Positions 15,832-25,550 are shown, counted from the first letter of the stretch. The stretch is DNA of 64,000 bases from Pseudoalteromonas sp. NC201 (GCF_002850255.1 NZ_CP022522.1:43501-107500), one strand, 5' to 3'. Numbers and translations: made by a program. The notes: a model not told the origin generated them from the sequence alone.

Positions 15832-16548
15832 TTACCTCAAATGGCGGCCACCGTCGATTTGTACCGTGCGTCCTGTCATATAGTTGCTAGAGAGTATCAT
15901 GTCGACACTATTGATAACTTCTTTGCTACCGGGCTCAATTCCCATAATAGACTTTTTCAAGGTTTTTGCCTTGTACTCGTCACTATCGTCTTGATTAAAG
16001 ATGATAAGAGAAGGTGCAATGCTATTCACTTTGATGTTAGGTGCAAACTTAGCGGCAAATGACCGAGTTAAGTTATCTAATGCAGCTTTACTTGCGGCAT
16101 AGGCAATGTGTTTTGGACTGCCTTTTTCTACTACATAGTCAGTAATATGGATCACATCGCTGACGCTATTACTAGCTGTCAATAAGTCGCTCAAGGCATG
16201 ATTGATCAAATAAGGGACTTTAGCGTGGATCCGCATCATATTGTCGAATAATGCTGAAAAATCAGGGTTATTGGCTTCACAATCCCAGCTCGATGCATTG
16301 TGGATGATGGCACTGAGTGCGTCGGTATGGGCACGAATTTGGTTGTTGAGTTGTGTGATTGCTTCTGGCTCGTCAAAATCGGCCTTGATACAAATGGCAC
16401 CTAGCGATGCTAGTTCATCGATAACTTGATGTTTGGTGCGATACGTCAATATGATGGCTTGCTGTTTAGCGAGAAAGTGTTTCACCAAAGCAAGTCCAAT
16501 GCGCTGTGCGCCACCAGTAATTAAAATAGGTGCAGCTGCGGGGCTCAT
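15832..16548 (-). CDS. folM: Dihydromonapterin reductase FolM
   Basis: 238 residues, a short-chain dehydrogenase/reductase. The nucleotide-binding motif TGGAQRIG is at 11-18, with IIHNAS as the NNAG-equivalent, and the catalytic Tyr and Lys lie in HIAYAASKAAL. The TGGAQRIGLAL start is typical of FolM and pteridine reductases. It reduces dihydromonapterin (and dihydrofolate weakly) to the tetrahydro form using NADPH. It is first in the folM-folE-folX run. The three-gene set points to tetrahydromonapterin synthesis rather than folate, so a phenylalanine hydroxylase is expected elsewhere in the genome. Confidence 0.88.
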   Translation of the reverse strand: MSPAAAPILITGGAQRIGLALVKHFLAKQQAIILTYRTKHQVIDELASLGAICIKADFDEPEAITQLNNQIRAHTDALSAIIHNASSWDCEANNPDFSALFDNMMRIHAKVPYLINHALSDLLTASNSVSDVIHITDYVVEKGSPKHIAYAASKAALDNLTRSFAAKFAPNIKVNSIAPSLIIFNQDDSDEYKAKTLKKSIMGIEPGSKEVINSVDMILSSNYMTGRTVQIDGGRHLR

Positions 16549-16580
16549 ACGTTAATCACCTTGTGAATTGAGAAATTAGG

Positions 16581-16616
16581 GTTGGCAGGATGAATAACTG
16601 GTTATCTCCTGCCAAC
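16581..16616. terminator. Long hairpin between nadE and folM
   Basis: GTTGGCAGGA (16581-16590) pairs perfectly with TCCTGCCAAC (16607-16616), and the loop contains a further ATAAC/GTTAT pairing. It lies 5 bases after the nadE stop. There is no U-run, so it may be a terminator of limited strength or an mRNA stabiliser that separates nadE from the fol genes. Confidence 0.55.
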
Positions 16617-16620
16617 AAGA

Positions 16621-17457
16621 CTATTGTTCGTCGTATACCGTAGGAATTGGTTGACGCTTGTGTTGGGTGCGCTGATAAATGGCAATAAGTTTGTCGTTTA
16701 CTTCACTGCTAACGGGCTTACCTTCAAGGAAATCATCAATATTGTCATAGCTTAGTCCTAGCGCTTCTTCATCGGAAAGGCCTGGACGGTCACATTCGAG
16801 ATCGGCTGTCGGTACTTTATGTACTAGTCCCGCAGGTGCCCCGAGAAAAGCCGCTAGTGCGCGAACTTGGCGTTTTGACAGGCCAAACAAGGGCGCTAAG
16901 TCGCAGGCGCCGTCACCAAACTTGGTGTAAAAGCCCGTGATGTTTTCAGCGCTGTGATCGGTACCGACTACTAAACCGCGAGTCAGGCCTGCTATTTCGT
17001 ACTGCGCTACCATGCGCTGGCGTGCTTTTACGTTTCCTTTAATAAAATCCACGTTGGCTTGGGAAGGCAGTGGCACGCTTCCACCCGCCATGGCAGCAAG
17101 TGCTTGCTCGTGCATAGCATCGGCCGCAGGCCTGATGTTGACTGTTAAGCGCTGGCTAGGTTGGATAAATTCGAGTGCAAGCTGCGCTTCATCTTCATCA
17201 GCTTGAACGCCATACGGCAAGCGCATGGCAATAAATTTATAAGCCCCAGTACCATGTTCAGCATTGAGTTCATCGATAGCTAGCTGGCATAGGCGCCCAC
17301 AGGTTGACGAATCAACGCCTCCGCTGATGCCAAGCACAAGAGTGAAGCAGCCAGAGGCTTGTAATCGTGCTTTTAAAAATGAGACACGTCGTTTGACTTC
17401 AAATTCTGGGTCAATAATTGGCTGAACTTTCATTTCGGCCATGATTGCTTCACGCAT
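16621..17457 (-). CDS. nadE: NAD synthetase, ammonia-dependent
   Basis: 278 residues, similar in length and sequence to E. coli NadE. It forms NAD+ from nicotinate adenine dinucleotide, ammonia and ATP in the cytosol. The ATP-pyrophosphatase P-loop SGGVDSS is at 45-51, and the family blocks [43 protein letters not shown] and [12 protein letters not shown] are all present. No glutaminase domain is present, so it is the ammonia-type enzyme. The first ATG (17457) is kept; it could instead begin at the ATG five codons later. A 10-bp hairpin follows the stop. Confidence 0.93.
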   Translation of the reverse strand: MREAIMAEMKVQPIIDPEFEVKRRVSFLKARLQASGCFTLVLGISGGVDSSTCGRLCQLAIDELNAEHGTGAYKFIAMRLPYGVQADEDEAQLALEFIQPSQRLTVNIRPAADAMHEQALAAMAGGSVPLPSQANVDFIKGNVKARQRMVAQYEIAGLTRGLVVGTDHSAENITGFYTKFGDGACDLAPLFGLSKRQVRALAAFLGAPAGLVHKVPTADLECDRPGLSDEEALGLSYDNIDDFLEGKPVSSEVNDKLIAIYQRTQHKRQPIPTVYDEQ

Positions 17458-17517
17458 ACTGGTTCCTCAATACTATCGGGGCGATAAACTTCTATTATGT
17501 TGGTGCTGACGCGCTTT

Positions 17518-18147
17518 TTAAAGCCCTAAATGTGCTTTGATGGTGGCGAGCTCTTGCTTTAATTGCTCAATCTCGGCGATCAAGCTCTCGATTTCGCTGT
17601 CATTTTGTGTGTAGGTTATGGGTTCTGCCGATGTTGTTGTTGGTTCAACGACTTGGTCACCAAACAAGTGTTGATAACGACTTTCTCGTTTTCCTGGTTC
17701 TCGGGCAAGCTTAACCACATAATCATGTTCTTGCATCGCACTTAATGTCGACTCAACGTCCTGTACGGAACTGAATTCTGCGAGGCGGCTGCTGCGGGTA
17801 CGCAGTTCACCTAGGGTTTGTGGTCCACGCAGTAACAACAAACAGATAATCGCTTTTTGTTTCGCGTTGACTTTAAGGTGACCAAAATCACTGTTACAAA
17901 AGCGCTGGCTGTACTTGTCGACGCGACCAGACAGTGCTTCGTCGCAGGTAATTAAGCGTTTTTCTTGTAGGCGAGTCAATGTATCTAGCACATCATTTTG
18001 AGAGAGTTCCATCACCGGCTCGCGATTTGACTTTTGATTACACGCATTGGTGAGGCCGTTGAGTGACATTGGATATTGTTCTGGGGTGGTGACTTGCTTT
18101 TCGATTAAGCTACCCAGTACACGTTGCTCTTGAGTATCTAATTGCAT
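17518..18147 (-). CDS. yceH: YceH family protein (DUF480)
   Basis: About 209 residues. It begins LDTQEQRVLGSLIEKQVTTPEQYPMSLNGL, the conserved opening of DUF480/YceH, with two winged-helix-like domains and a C-terminal coiled-coil tail (ESLIAEIEQLKQELATIK). The family is uncharacterised; the winged-helix folds suggest nucleic acid binding. The ATG at 18147 has an AAGGA ribosome-binding site about 6 bases upstream and is preferred to the adjoining GTG. The gene stands alone between nadE and the hybrid kinase on the same strand. Confidence 0.9.
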   Translation of the reverse strand: MQLDTQEQRVLGSLIEKQVTTPEQYPMSLNGLTNACNQKSNREPVMELSQNDVLDTLTRLQEKRLITCDEALSGRVDKYSQRFCNSDFGHLKVNAKQKAIICLLLLRGPQTLGELRTRSSRLAEFSSVQDVESTLSAMQEHDYVVKLAREPGKRESRYQHLFGDQVVEPTTTSAEPITYTQNDSEIESLIAEIEQLKQELATIKAHLGL

Positions 18148-18242
18148 CACTTTCCTTATTTTTGTTGTTGCTGATGAGATTTATAACATCATCTTGATAA
18201 TAGCAATATAATACCAATATTTACTGTAGCAAAGTGTGCGAG

Positions 18243-21200
18243 CTAACTTTGTTGGGCCGTAGACGAAGGTGCCTGCATTGTTTGCTGTGGTTTTACTTGC
18301 AGAAGTTTGGCTTTTAGCTCATCAAAGTCAATGGGTTTGGTGAGGTAGTCATCCATACCTGCATTGAGGCATTTTTCTCTATCACCTTGCATCGCGTTGG
18401 CGGTTAGTGCAACGATCACGCTATTCTGATGGTTTTTTCCGGCAACACCTTGGCGGATCTGCTGTGTTGCCTGATAACCATCCATCACCGGCATCTGACA
18501 ATCCATTAGAATAACATCGTAAGGTTTGTTAATCGATTGCAAGTGTGCAAGTGCTAACTCTCCATTTTCTTGGCAGACTACTTTTGCACCTAAACGTTCT
18601 AACATGGTTATCGCAACGGTTTGGTTTATCCGATTATCTTCCACTAATAAGATTGAGCGTGCTAACAAGGGTTCAGCACTGACCGGTGAATCGGCTTTGA
18701 CGGATTTCGGCTTGTCTGGATCTTGATAATCAGAGTTGAACACCTGAAGTGCTGCATATGGCGTAATGGGGTAGTACACCCGCTCACAAGAGGAAAATAG
18801 CGAGAGCGTTTCACTACTTTGTTCTTCAACGGCAACCACATGAGCGATCTGTTGTTGTGTTAGCTGCGTTTTGAGTGCTTGTTGCTTTTTCCGTGGTATG
18901 GCATTGAGTAACTTGGCATCCAAAATAACAGCAAGATGTGAGGATGGTTGTTGTAGCTGAGTCATGAGCATATCAAGTTGCTGCACGTGTAAGCACGTGA
19001 TATGCCAAGGCTTCAGTAGTTTACTATAGTCTTCATTGATTTCGCTTAATATATATAACGTTGAATTATCAGACTTTTCATGCTCGGTAATGGGTTTGGC
19101 AGCAGTTAGTAGCACATTACAGGAGAACGTGCTGCCAACGTGTTCTTTACTAAATGCTTGTAGGTCGCCACCGAGCAATTGAGATAATTGCTTTGCAATG
19201 GTGAGACCAAGCCCTGTACCGCCATATTGCCGAGTGGTTGATATATCTGCTTGGGTAAATGAATCAAAAACTTTATTGAGCTTTTCCTTTGATATACCGA
19301 TACCTGTATCTTCTACACTGCACCAAAGCCGAGTTTGCTCGCCCGTTTGTTCTGTATGGCAGCTTAATGTCACTGAACCATCATGGGTGAACTTAATTGC
19401 ATTGCTTAGCAAATTATTGAGAATTTGTTTGAGGCGATTCGGATCAGTTTGCGCGGTATGGACTTTCATACCTGATAAATCGATATGCAGCCGGTTATTG
19501 TTGGCATCAGCGGCGCGCACAAACCCAGACAGCATATTACTGAGCATCTCGATAAGATCGCACTCAACAAATTCTATCGTTAGCTTACCAGCCTCGATTT
19601 TGGAAAAGTCGAGAATATCATTAATTATAGTGAGCAAAGATTTCGCTGAACTATGTGCCAAGGAGAGCTGGTGGTGTTGAGTCGAAGTGAGTTGTGAGTG
19701 CATGACAAGCTCAACCATACCCATTACACCATTAAGTGGGGTGCGTATCTCATGACTCATGCTGGCTAAAAACTCAGCCTTCATTTTTGCGGATTGCTCT
19801 GCTAAATCTTTATCAATGATGGCTTGATTTTTTGCCTTTTGGTGGGCTTTATTGATAAAAAGGCTTCCTAACATGGCGGCGATAGACTTCATTAAACGGA
19901 GATCGCTTTGACCCCAAGGTGGACTTATTATGTCGTACTCTGCACAAAGAACGCCTAAGGTTTGGTTTTTATGACTGATAGGGCAGCAAAGCATCGCCTT
20001 AATTTCAAAAGGCTCAAGGTACGTTGTGGTGAGGGCCATTGTTGTTGGGTGGTTTTCAGCTTGTTCCGCCGCAATTATTTGGCCACTCTCAATTTCATTG
20101 AATAACGCAGGCGCTATTGCTTTTCGCCAAGGAGGAAAGTGCTCTAAGTTATCCATCGCTGCATTTGAAAAACACACTGGGATCAGCTGGTTTTTATCCT
20201 CATTAAATTGCCAAATGCTAACTTTATTAACCTCCACTCCTTTGCTACAGGTATCTGCACAGAGTGTGAGTGCTTTGCTGAGATGGTTATTTAAGATGGC
20301 TTCGTGAGAGCTCAAATGGGCAAGGAGCTCATTATTTTTGGCGAATTTATCATGTTCCATCTCCATGATTTTGCGTTTATGAATATTTTGAATGGAACCA
20401 AAAATGTGGTTAGTGCGTTTGCCACTGCGAATAGCGCGTGCTTTCACCAGCACCCATAAGTCATCCATCTTTTGGGTTTGGATGATAAATTCTTCTTCGA
20501 ACTCATGGCCGGTTTTTATAAGTTCATCAATACAGTCTTGCAAGCGCTTTCTGTGCAAACCTGCTTTGAAAAACTCTGTCGTATTCATCCAAGTAGGCTG
20601 AAATTGCCTTGACACGCAGAAAATACTACGGGTGACGTCCGACCAAATAATATCACGGGTTTTGACGTTAATTTCCCACGCGCCAACTTCTGCGAGTATG
20701 CCCATATTGGTCAGTGATAAGGCATTGCGTTGAAGTTGCGATAGCAGTCGAGTGATAAAGATAAATGCGGCAATAAAGATGACAATCAGCGCGATGATTG
20801 CTAAGCGAAAAGGCCATACCGCAGTTACTGCTGGTTGCCAGCCAACGCGGGGCACGGCGTAGAGTTCCCACTCACCGGAGGGCACATTAACACTAAATGC
20901 GATGGGGGCAAGCGAATGTATATTACTGTTGCCATAAAAATAATCACCTTCTCGGCCTTTGCCATCCACGCCTTGAATCGCAATCAGGTATTGACTTTCT
21001 AATGCGGTAAAGTTTGCTTGTTGATAAAGGTTATCCATATCGAGCACGACAGAGAGTAACCCCCAGAAGTGGGTTTTATCAGTGTAAACTGGAACTCTTG
21101 CGATTAAACCAGTCCCGCCCTGAAGTAATTCTAGTGGCCCTGCCATCACGATTTCGCGACTTTCTTTGGCGAGTATTGCGCCGTATTTTTGCGTCGGATG

Positions 21201-21599
21201 GGTTTGATAGTTTAGGCCTATGGCTTTTTCATTGCCTTTTAAAGGATAAATATAGTCGAGCCGCATATTTGGGGCTGCTCCGATATTGCGAAGGGTTCGG
21301 CTACTATCGAATAAGGGTTTTGCGAGCTGTTCGAAGCGAGCTTGAGATAGCTCGGATTGACCTGAAAGGGCAATGCCTAGCCCTCTGACAAGTTGTACAT
21401 TTTTTGCCAGAATACCCTCTATTTTAGTGCGGTAGACATTCACTTCCTCGGTCGAGCGACTCTTTTCTATTGCGATTAAGCGGCGATAGTTTACTTGATC
21501 GACATACCATGCCACCGCAATGATCACGACCAGCAGAAGCCAGAAGCTATATTTCACAAAGCGAAATTTAAGTGGTGATGTCGATAGTTCAGAAATCAT
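18243..21599 (-). CDS. CHASE/PAS/GAF hybrid sensor histidine kinase
   Basis: 1118 residues. In order: a membrane segment (about 14-30), a periplasmic CHASE ligand-binding domain (about 45-255), a second membrane segment (about 264-287), a PAS-like domain (about 290-415), a GAF-like domain (about 435-590), HisKA with the phosphoacceptor His616 ([11 protein letters not shown]), a HATPase domain (N box ILNNLLSNAIKF, then DTGIGI and GGTGLGLTI), a degenerate receiver-like stretch, and a true receiver with phosphoacceptor Asp1033 (LMDCQMPVMDG). It is a phosphorelay sensor at the inner membrane. No Hpt domain is seen, so a separate phosphotransferase must act downstream. No partner regulator gene is adjacent. 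Confidence 0.92.
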   Translation of the reverse strand: MISELSTSPLKFRFVKYSFWLLLVVIIAVAWYVDQVNYRRLIAIEKSRSTEEVNVYRTKIEGILAKNVQLVRGLGIALSGQSELSQARFEQLAKPLFDSSRTLRNIGAAPNMRLDYIYPLKGNEKAIGLNYQTHPTQKYGAILAKESREIVMAGPLELLQGGTGLIARVPVYTDKTHFWGLLSVVLDMDNLYQQANFTALESQYLIAIQGVDGKGREGDYFYGNSNIHSLAPIAFSVNVPSGEWELYAVPRVGWQPAVTAVWPFRLAIIALIVIFIAAFIFITRLLSQLQRNALSLTNMGILAEVGAWEINVKTRDIIWSDVTRSIFCVSRQFQPTWMNTTEFFKAGLHRKRLQDCIDELIKTGHEFEEEFIIQTQKMDDLWVLVKARAIRSGKRTNHIFGSIQNIHKRKIMEMEHDKFAKNNELLAHLSSHEAILNNHLSKALTLCADTCSKGVEVNKVSIWQFNEDKNQLIPVCFSNAAMDNLEHFPPWRKAIAPALFNEIESGQIIAAEQAENHPTTMALTTTYLEPFEIKAMLCCPISHKNQTLGVLCAEYDIISPPWGQSDLRLMKSIAAMLGSLFINKAHQKAKNQAIIDKDLAEQSAKMKAEFLASMSHEIRTPLNGVMGMVELVMHSQLTSTQHHQLSLAHSSAKSLLTIINDILDFSKIEAGKLTIEFVECDLIEMLSNMLSGFVRAADANNNRLHIDLSGMKVHTAQTDPNRLKQILNNLLSNAIKFTHDGSVTLSCHTEQTGEQTRLWCSVEDTGIGISKEKLNKVFDSFTQADISTTRQYGGTGLGLTIAKQLSQLLGGDLQAFSKEHVGSTFSCNVLLTAAKPITEHEKSDNSTLYILSEINEDYSKLLKPWHITCLHVQQLDMLMTQLQQPSSHLAVILDAKLLNAIPRKKQQALKTQLTQQQIAHVVAVEEQSSETLSLFSSCERVYYPITPYAALQVFNSDYQDPDKPKSVKADSPVSAEPLLARSILLVEDNRINQTVAITMLERLGAKVVCQENGELALAHLQSINKPYDVILMDCQMPVMDGYQATQQIRQGVAGKNHQNSVIVALTANAMQGDREKCLNAGMDDYLTKPIDFDELKAKLLQVKPQQTMQAPSSTAQQS

Positions 21600-21787
21600 G
21601 GTGTTTTTGTGTTGAAGACGATGATTTAACTATAGTTCAGTCCTCACAAAGCGAAATCTAATTGAGCAAAATAAAACGTTTTAACTTGATTGTCTTATAA
21701 CTGTGACACAGTCGAGAATATTGGTTTATTGGCCGATGACATGATATACCTTCCAGCTGTATATTTAGCACATTGTAAAGGATAGCC

Positions 21788-24073
21788 ATGCTTACTTGGA
21801 TTAAACGAATTGTTGTCGTACTGCTGTTGCTCGTATTACTAGGGACAGCGACCATCTATGGTCTGTTGGCATTGAGCTTGCCAGCACTCGATGGAAAAGG
21901 TAGTGCTACGACAATTGAAAATACCGTGACGGTAGCGCGAGATGCGATGGGACAAGCAGTGGTATCGGCGGACTCGCGAGCAGATGCGTCCTATGGTTTG
22001 GGCTTTGCGCACGGCCAAGACCGATTTTTTCAAATGGATTTATTACGTCGTAATGCTGCGGGTGAGTTGAGCGAGTTATTTGGTTCCGCTGCAATAGGTT
22101 TAGATGAAAGGATGCGATTTCATCAGTTTAGAAAGCGAGCTGAGTTAATTGTACGGTCCTTACCGAGTGCTTATCGATTAACTCTTGAGCGTTATACTCG
22201 TGGAGTGAATGATGGTCGAGCGCAATCTGGGTTCACCAGTTTTGAATATTTGCTATTGGGATCAAAACCTAAACCTTGGCAGCCAGAGGACAGCTTGCTA
22301 GTTATTTTCAGCATGTATCTAGATTTACAAACAGCCAACTATGAGCGTGATGAAGCCTTGATAGCCCTTAAGCAGCAATATGGTCAAGGTATGCTCGATT
22401 TCATTTTGCAGCCCAGCCACCATCAAGCCGCATTAGATGGTAGCGTAATAACGGCACCAACTGCCGCTATTCCAATCTTAGAGCCGCATCTGGCGCAAAT
22501 TCAGCCCCAGCATATTGAAGATGTACCGTTATATGGCAGTAACAACTGGGCGGTAACCGGTGCGCTGACGAAAACAGGAGCGGCTATGCTATCGGACGAT
22601 ATGCATTTGGGTTTAAGCGTACCATCAATTTGGTATCGCGCGCAGCTAAACTATCAGGAACAGGGTAAAGAGGTACAAGTCACAGGCGTGTCGTTACCTG
22701 GCGCGCCTGCCATCGTTGTTGGTAGCAATAATCACATCGCATGGGGATTTACGAATGGCTATCTAGATGCTGCTGATTGGATAGAGCTTAATAGCGACAC
22801 CAAAACACAGCAGATCGCTGAAGAGATTATGTTACCTAGCGGTGAGGTGCATACCTATCAGTTGGAAATGAGTGCGTTTGGCCCAGTAAAGCAGTTGGGT
22901 GATAAAAAGCTTGCGCTGAGTTGGGTTGCTCACCAGCCCTATGCAGTCAATCTAGAGCTCATTCAGCTTGAGCTGTTCTCTGAAGTTGGAGAAGCGACTG
23001 CACATGCCAAAAATGTGGGCATTCCAATTCAGAATTTGGTCGTGGTGGATAGTCAAGGTAGTGCAGCGTGGACGCCGATTGGCGCTATTCCTGCTCGCAA
23101 GTTTGCTCATGATACTGCGGTGAAGCAGGAAGAGTATGAATCCTCTTGGCAAAATAACGAGAGTATTCGCCCGGTGGTACAAGACCCTGAAAGCGGTAAG
23201 TTATGGACTGCAAACGCTCGAGTCGTGTCTGTCGCGGATAATCAACGCTTTGGTGATGGCGGTTATGCGCCAGGTGCACGCGCAGCACAAATTCGTGATG
23301 GCCTGATTAGTAAGCAAGTTTTCACCGAAGCAGATTTCTATCAGCTGCAACTAGATAACCAAGCGAAGTTTTTAACGCCTTGGCATGAGCGTTTAGTCAC
23401 GCTATTGCAAACACAAGACCCAAGCTCCTTTGATAAAGACTTAAAGTTACTTAAAGACTGGCAGGGCTGCGCGTGTGCTGATTCAGTTGGCTACACTTTG
23501 GTGAAAGCTTATCGCAATGCCTTGATAGACACATTATATGCGCCGTTAGAGCAGTATTTACAAACGCAGAGCCTGTCGCTGAAGTCTGTTAAAGGTTATT
23601 TCGAACCCGGTCTTTGGCAGCTTTTAACTGAGCAGCCAAATAGCTGGCTTGGCAGCTATAGCAATTGGAATGAACTTGAGCTGGCGGCATATCAACTAGC
23701 CAAACAAAAACTCAGTGAACGCTATGGCAGTAATATGGCCGCTTGGCGTTGGGGAGATGTGAATGCACTTAAGGTGCAGCACCCATTCTCCAAACAAATG
23801 CCTATGCTAAGTGGATTGTTAGATATGCCAACCACACAAGCCTTTGGTGATACCTTTATGCCAGCAGTGCAAGGTAAGTCATTCGGTGCATCACAGCGCT
23901 TTATTGCACAACCTGGCCATTTAGAAAATGCGATTTTAACGGTTGCTGGTGGCCAAAGTGGACATCCGCTATCACCATTTTATCGTACGGGGTTTAATGA
24001 CTATGCTGGAGGAGGTAACACCCCTTTGTTACCGGGCAAAATAACTCATCAGATCGTCATTTCACCTAAGTAA
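21788..24073 (+). CDS. Penicillin acylase-family Ntn-hydrolase
   Basis: 761 residues of the penicillin acylase/AHL acylase family (S45). There is an N-terminal signal or anchor segment (about 8-30), then the alpha subunit (VARDAMGQAVV, DASYGLGFAHGQDRFFQMDLLRR), and the autocatalytic cleavage site at Gly250-Ser251 in LYGSNNWAV, making Ser251 the nucleophile of the beta subunit. The beta part shows DDMHL and GVSLPGAPAIVVGSN. The precursor is exported to the periplasm and self-cleaves. Members hydrolyse amide-linked acyl groups, including acyl-homoserine lactones, but the substrate cannot be read from sequence. The TAA stop precedes a convergent hairpin. Confidence 0.9.
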   Translation: MLTWIKRIVVVLLLLVLLGTATIYGLLALSLPALDGKGSATTIENTVTVARDAMGQAVVSADSRADASYGLGFAHGQDRFFQMDLLRRNAAGELSELFGSAAIGLDERMRFHQFRKRAELIVRSLPSAYRLTLERYTRGVNDGRAQSGFTSFEYLLLGSKPKPWQPEDSLLVIFSMYLDLQTANYERDEALIALKQQYGQGMLDFILQPSHHQAALDGSVITAPTAAIPILEPHLAQIQPQHIEDVPLYGSNNWAVTGALTKTGAAMLSDDMHLGLSVPSIWYRAQLNYQEQGKEVQVTGVSLPGAPAIVVGSNNHIAWGFTNGYLDAADWIELNSDTKTQQIAEEIMLPSGEVHTYQLEMSAFGPVKQLGDKKLALSWVAHQPYAVNLELIQLELFSEVGEATAHAKNVGIPIQNLVVVDSQGSAAWTPIGAIPARKFAHDTAVKQEEYESSWQNNESIRPVVQDPESGKLWTANARVVSVADNQRFGDGGYAPGARAAQIRDGLISKQVFTEADFYQLQLDNQAKFLTPWHERLVTLLQTQDPSSFDKDLKLLKDWQGCACADSVGYTLVKAYRNALIDTLYAPLEQYLQTQSLSLKSVKGYFEPGLWQLLTEQPNSWLGSYSNWNELELAAYQLAKQKLSERYGSNMAAWRWGDVNALKVQHPFSKQMPMLSGLLDMPTTQAFGDTFMPAVQGKSFGASQRFIAQPGHLENAILTVAGGQSGHPLSPFYRTGFNDYAGGGNTPLLPGKITHQIVISPK

Positions 24074-24088
24074 GGCTTTGCACTGAAC

Positions 24089-24121
24089 GTATCGGAGGGG
24101 TTAACTTACGCCCTCCGATAC
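24089..24121. terminator. Bidirectional terminator overlapping the diguanylate cyclase stop
   Basis: GTATCGGAGGG (24089-24099) and CCCTCCGATAC (24111-24121) form an 11-bp perfect stem with an 11-base loop. The stop codon of the minus-strand cyclase (24101-24103) is in the loop. It lies 16 bases past the acylase stop. Confidence 0.65.
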
Positions 24122-25171
24122 ACGCAAAATCGGTGCTGCGGTAACACGGTTTCGACCTGAATGTTTGCTGTCGTAAAGCGCAGCATCTGCATGTTGAATG
24201 ACGACCTCAAAAGTTTGACTAGGGTCCCAATTTGCAACGCCAAAACTCATGGTGACTTTAAGTATTTCGTTTTCAAAACTGGTGGCTTCGACGGCTCGTC
24301 GTAATTTTTCCATGCGCTGCATTGCCTCTCCACTAGAGCAAGGCGCCAGCACAATTAAAAATTCTTCACCACCCCAACGAACGGCAATGTCTGCAGGGTG
24401 AATATGTGCTTTGATTGTTTCGGCCACGCTTTTTAAGATTTGATCTCCTTTGTCATGGCCAAAGGTGTCATTGATTTTTTTAAAGTGGTCGATATCCGCC
24501 ATCACCAAACATAAAGGAGAGTGAGTAGAGATACAGTTTTCTTTAGCATGGGTGATTAATTCGCGCGCATAGCGACGGTTGAACATTTGAGTGAGCGGAT
24601 CGTGTGCAGCGAGTTCTTCTAATTTGTCTCTTTGTTGCACCGTCATTTTACGTATGTGGCTGATTGTGTAGATCATTGGAATACCACATATGAGCACATT
24701 GGCAAAATGGACATAGGGAATTAACTGTTGATAGCGATATTGATAGGCAACATCACCAAACAATAATTCTAAGACTGCGAATAGCGTGATCAACACAACG
24801 GAATAAATCACGGCATTGCGTAACCTGAGTTGGTAGTCTAACAACATGAGGCAAGACACTGTCCAGAGATAGTACTGAAACCCGAGTGACATGCCGAGAT
24901 AGGCACACACCAGCGTCGCATGGACGGCGACTTCAAGGCAGAAAACCCGCAGTGCAATAGAGGGCTTACTCGCATCAATGAGTTTAATGCCAACGTACCA
25001 CATCAGCACACTACCCACGTTGACCCAAGCAAGTATGTTCACCTCTAAATGCCAAAATACACCAATGAGGCCAGCGTGTAGCCACATGCAATACGCGGCC
25101 ACACGTCGTAATAATGCAAATTTTAATGCTTCTACTTGGTCTGGTTTGCTATAAGGGTGGTATTTAGTCAA
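24101..25171 (-). CDS. Membrane diguanylate cyclase (GGDEF)
   Basis: 356 residues. The N-terminal half has about six hydrophobic helices (roughly residues 27-185), a membrane sensor of unknown type. A GGDEF domain follows, with LAAHDPLTQMFNRRYA at its start and the catalytic GGEEF motif at 267-271 (RWGGEEFLIVL). GGEEF is an accepted active variant. The enzyme makes cyclic di-GMP from two GTP. No RXXD inhibitory site appears directly upstream of GGEEF. It is transcribed alone, convergent with the acylase gene. Confidence 0.9.
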   Translation of the reverse strand: MTKYHPYSKPDQVEALKFALLRRVAAYCMWLHAGLIGVFWHLEVNILAWVNVGSVLMWYVGIKLIDASKPSIALRVFCLEVAVHATLVCAYLGMSLGFQYYLWTVSCLMLLDYQLRLRNAVIYSVVLITLFAVLELLFGDVAYQYRYQQLIPYVHFANVLICGIPMIYTISHIRKMTVQQRDKLEELAAHDPLTQMFNRRYARELITHAKENCISTHSPLCLVMADIDHFKKINDTFGHDKGDQILKSVAETIKAHIHPADIAVRWGGEEFLIVLAPCSSGEAMQRMEKLRRAVEATSFENEILKVTMSFGVANWDPSQTFEVVIQHADAALYDSKHSGRNRVTAAPILRVSEGVS

Positions 25172-25303
25172 ACGTAAGCTCTTGTGGTATTCACAATAAA
25201 ATAAAGTATAGAAGCTCTATTGTGATTTGCCGTCTATTTGACCTAAGCTCTGGTTATTCGCTCAGCATCCAGCAAGGTTGGCTGTAGTAGAGTGAGAGAT
25301 AGG

Positions 25304-25309
25304 TAGATA
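25304..25309. repeat. 6-bp direct repeat (probable target-site duplication), left
   Basis: TAGATA immediately left of MITE-like copy A; repeated exactly at 25551-25556 on its right. With the TACTTA pair around copy B this gives the pattern TA-NN-TA, so the exact duplication length (6 bp, or 2 bp plus conserved TA) cannot be fixed from two copies. Confidence 0.7.
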
Positions 25310-25550
25310 ACCTGAGCTGTGGATAACTAATGCCTTTCTAGCAGCCAGTTTTAGTGCTAACTGCGTTGAATTCACTTCCAATAGCCAGCTATTGGCGCGT
25401 AAATTCGCCTTGCCTACAGGATGTAGGTACCTTAGCGAGAGCAGGACGCGGAAGCGGTGTTTTCCCTAAAACTCTCTGGCTAGACAAGGAAAAAACTAAG
25501 TTGTGCTTTAGCAACAATGAGTTGGAACATTCCTTATCCAAACCTCAGGT
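25310..25550. mobile_element. MITE-like element, copy A (241 bp)
   Basis: A non-coding element with imperfect terminal inverted repeats: the left end starts ACCTGAGCTGTGGATAA and the right end, read inward on the other strand, starts ACCTGAGGTTTGGATAA. It is flanked on both sides by TAGATA (25304-25309 and 25551-25556). A second copy occurs at 46432-46625 in the opposite orientation. This copy carries an extra 47-base internal segment (about 25409-25456) with a small CTACA/TGTAG hairpin. An internal CCAATAGCCAGCTATTGG palindrome is shared by both. No transposase is encoded, so it would need a helper. It ends 26 bases before the GNAT-nitrilase start codon. Confidence 0.8.

Noticed and set aside
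21788..24073. Calling the acylase a specific AHL quorum-quenching enzyme
   Set aside because: The family is clear, but substrate (AHL, penicillin or other amide) cannot be read from motifs alone.
25310..25550. Insertion sequence with a transposase
   Set aside because: Neither copy contains a frame longer than a few dozen codons with any transposase motif, so it is non-autonomous at best.
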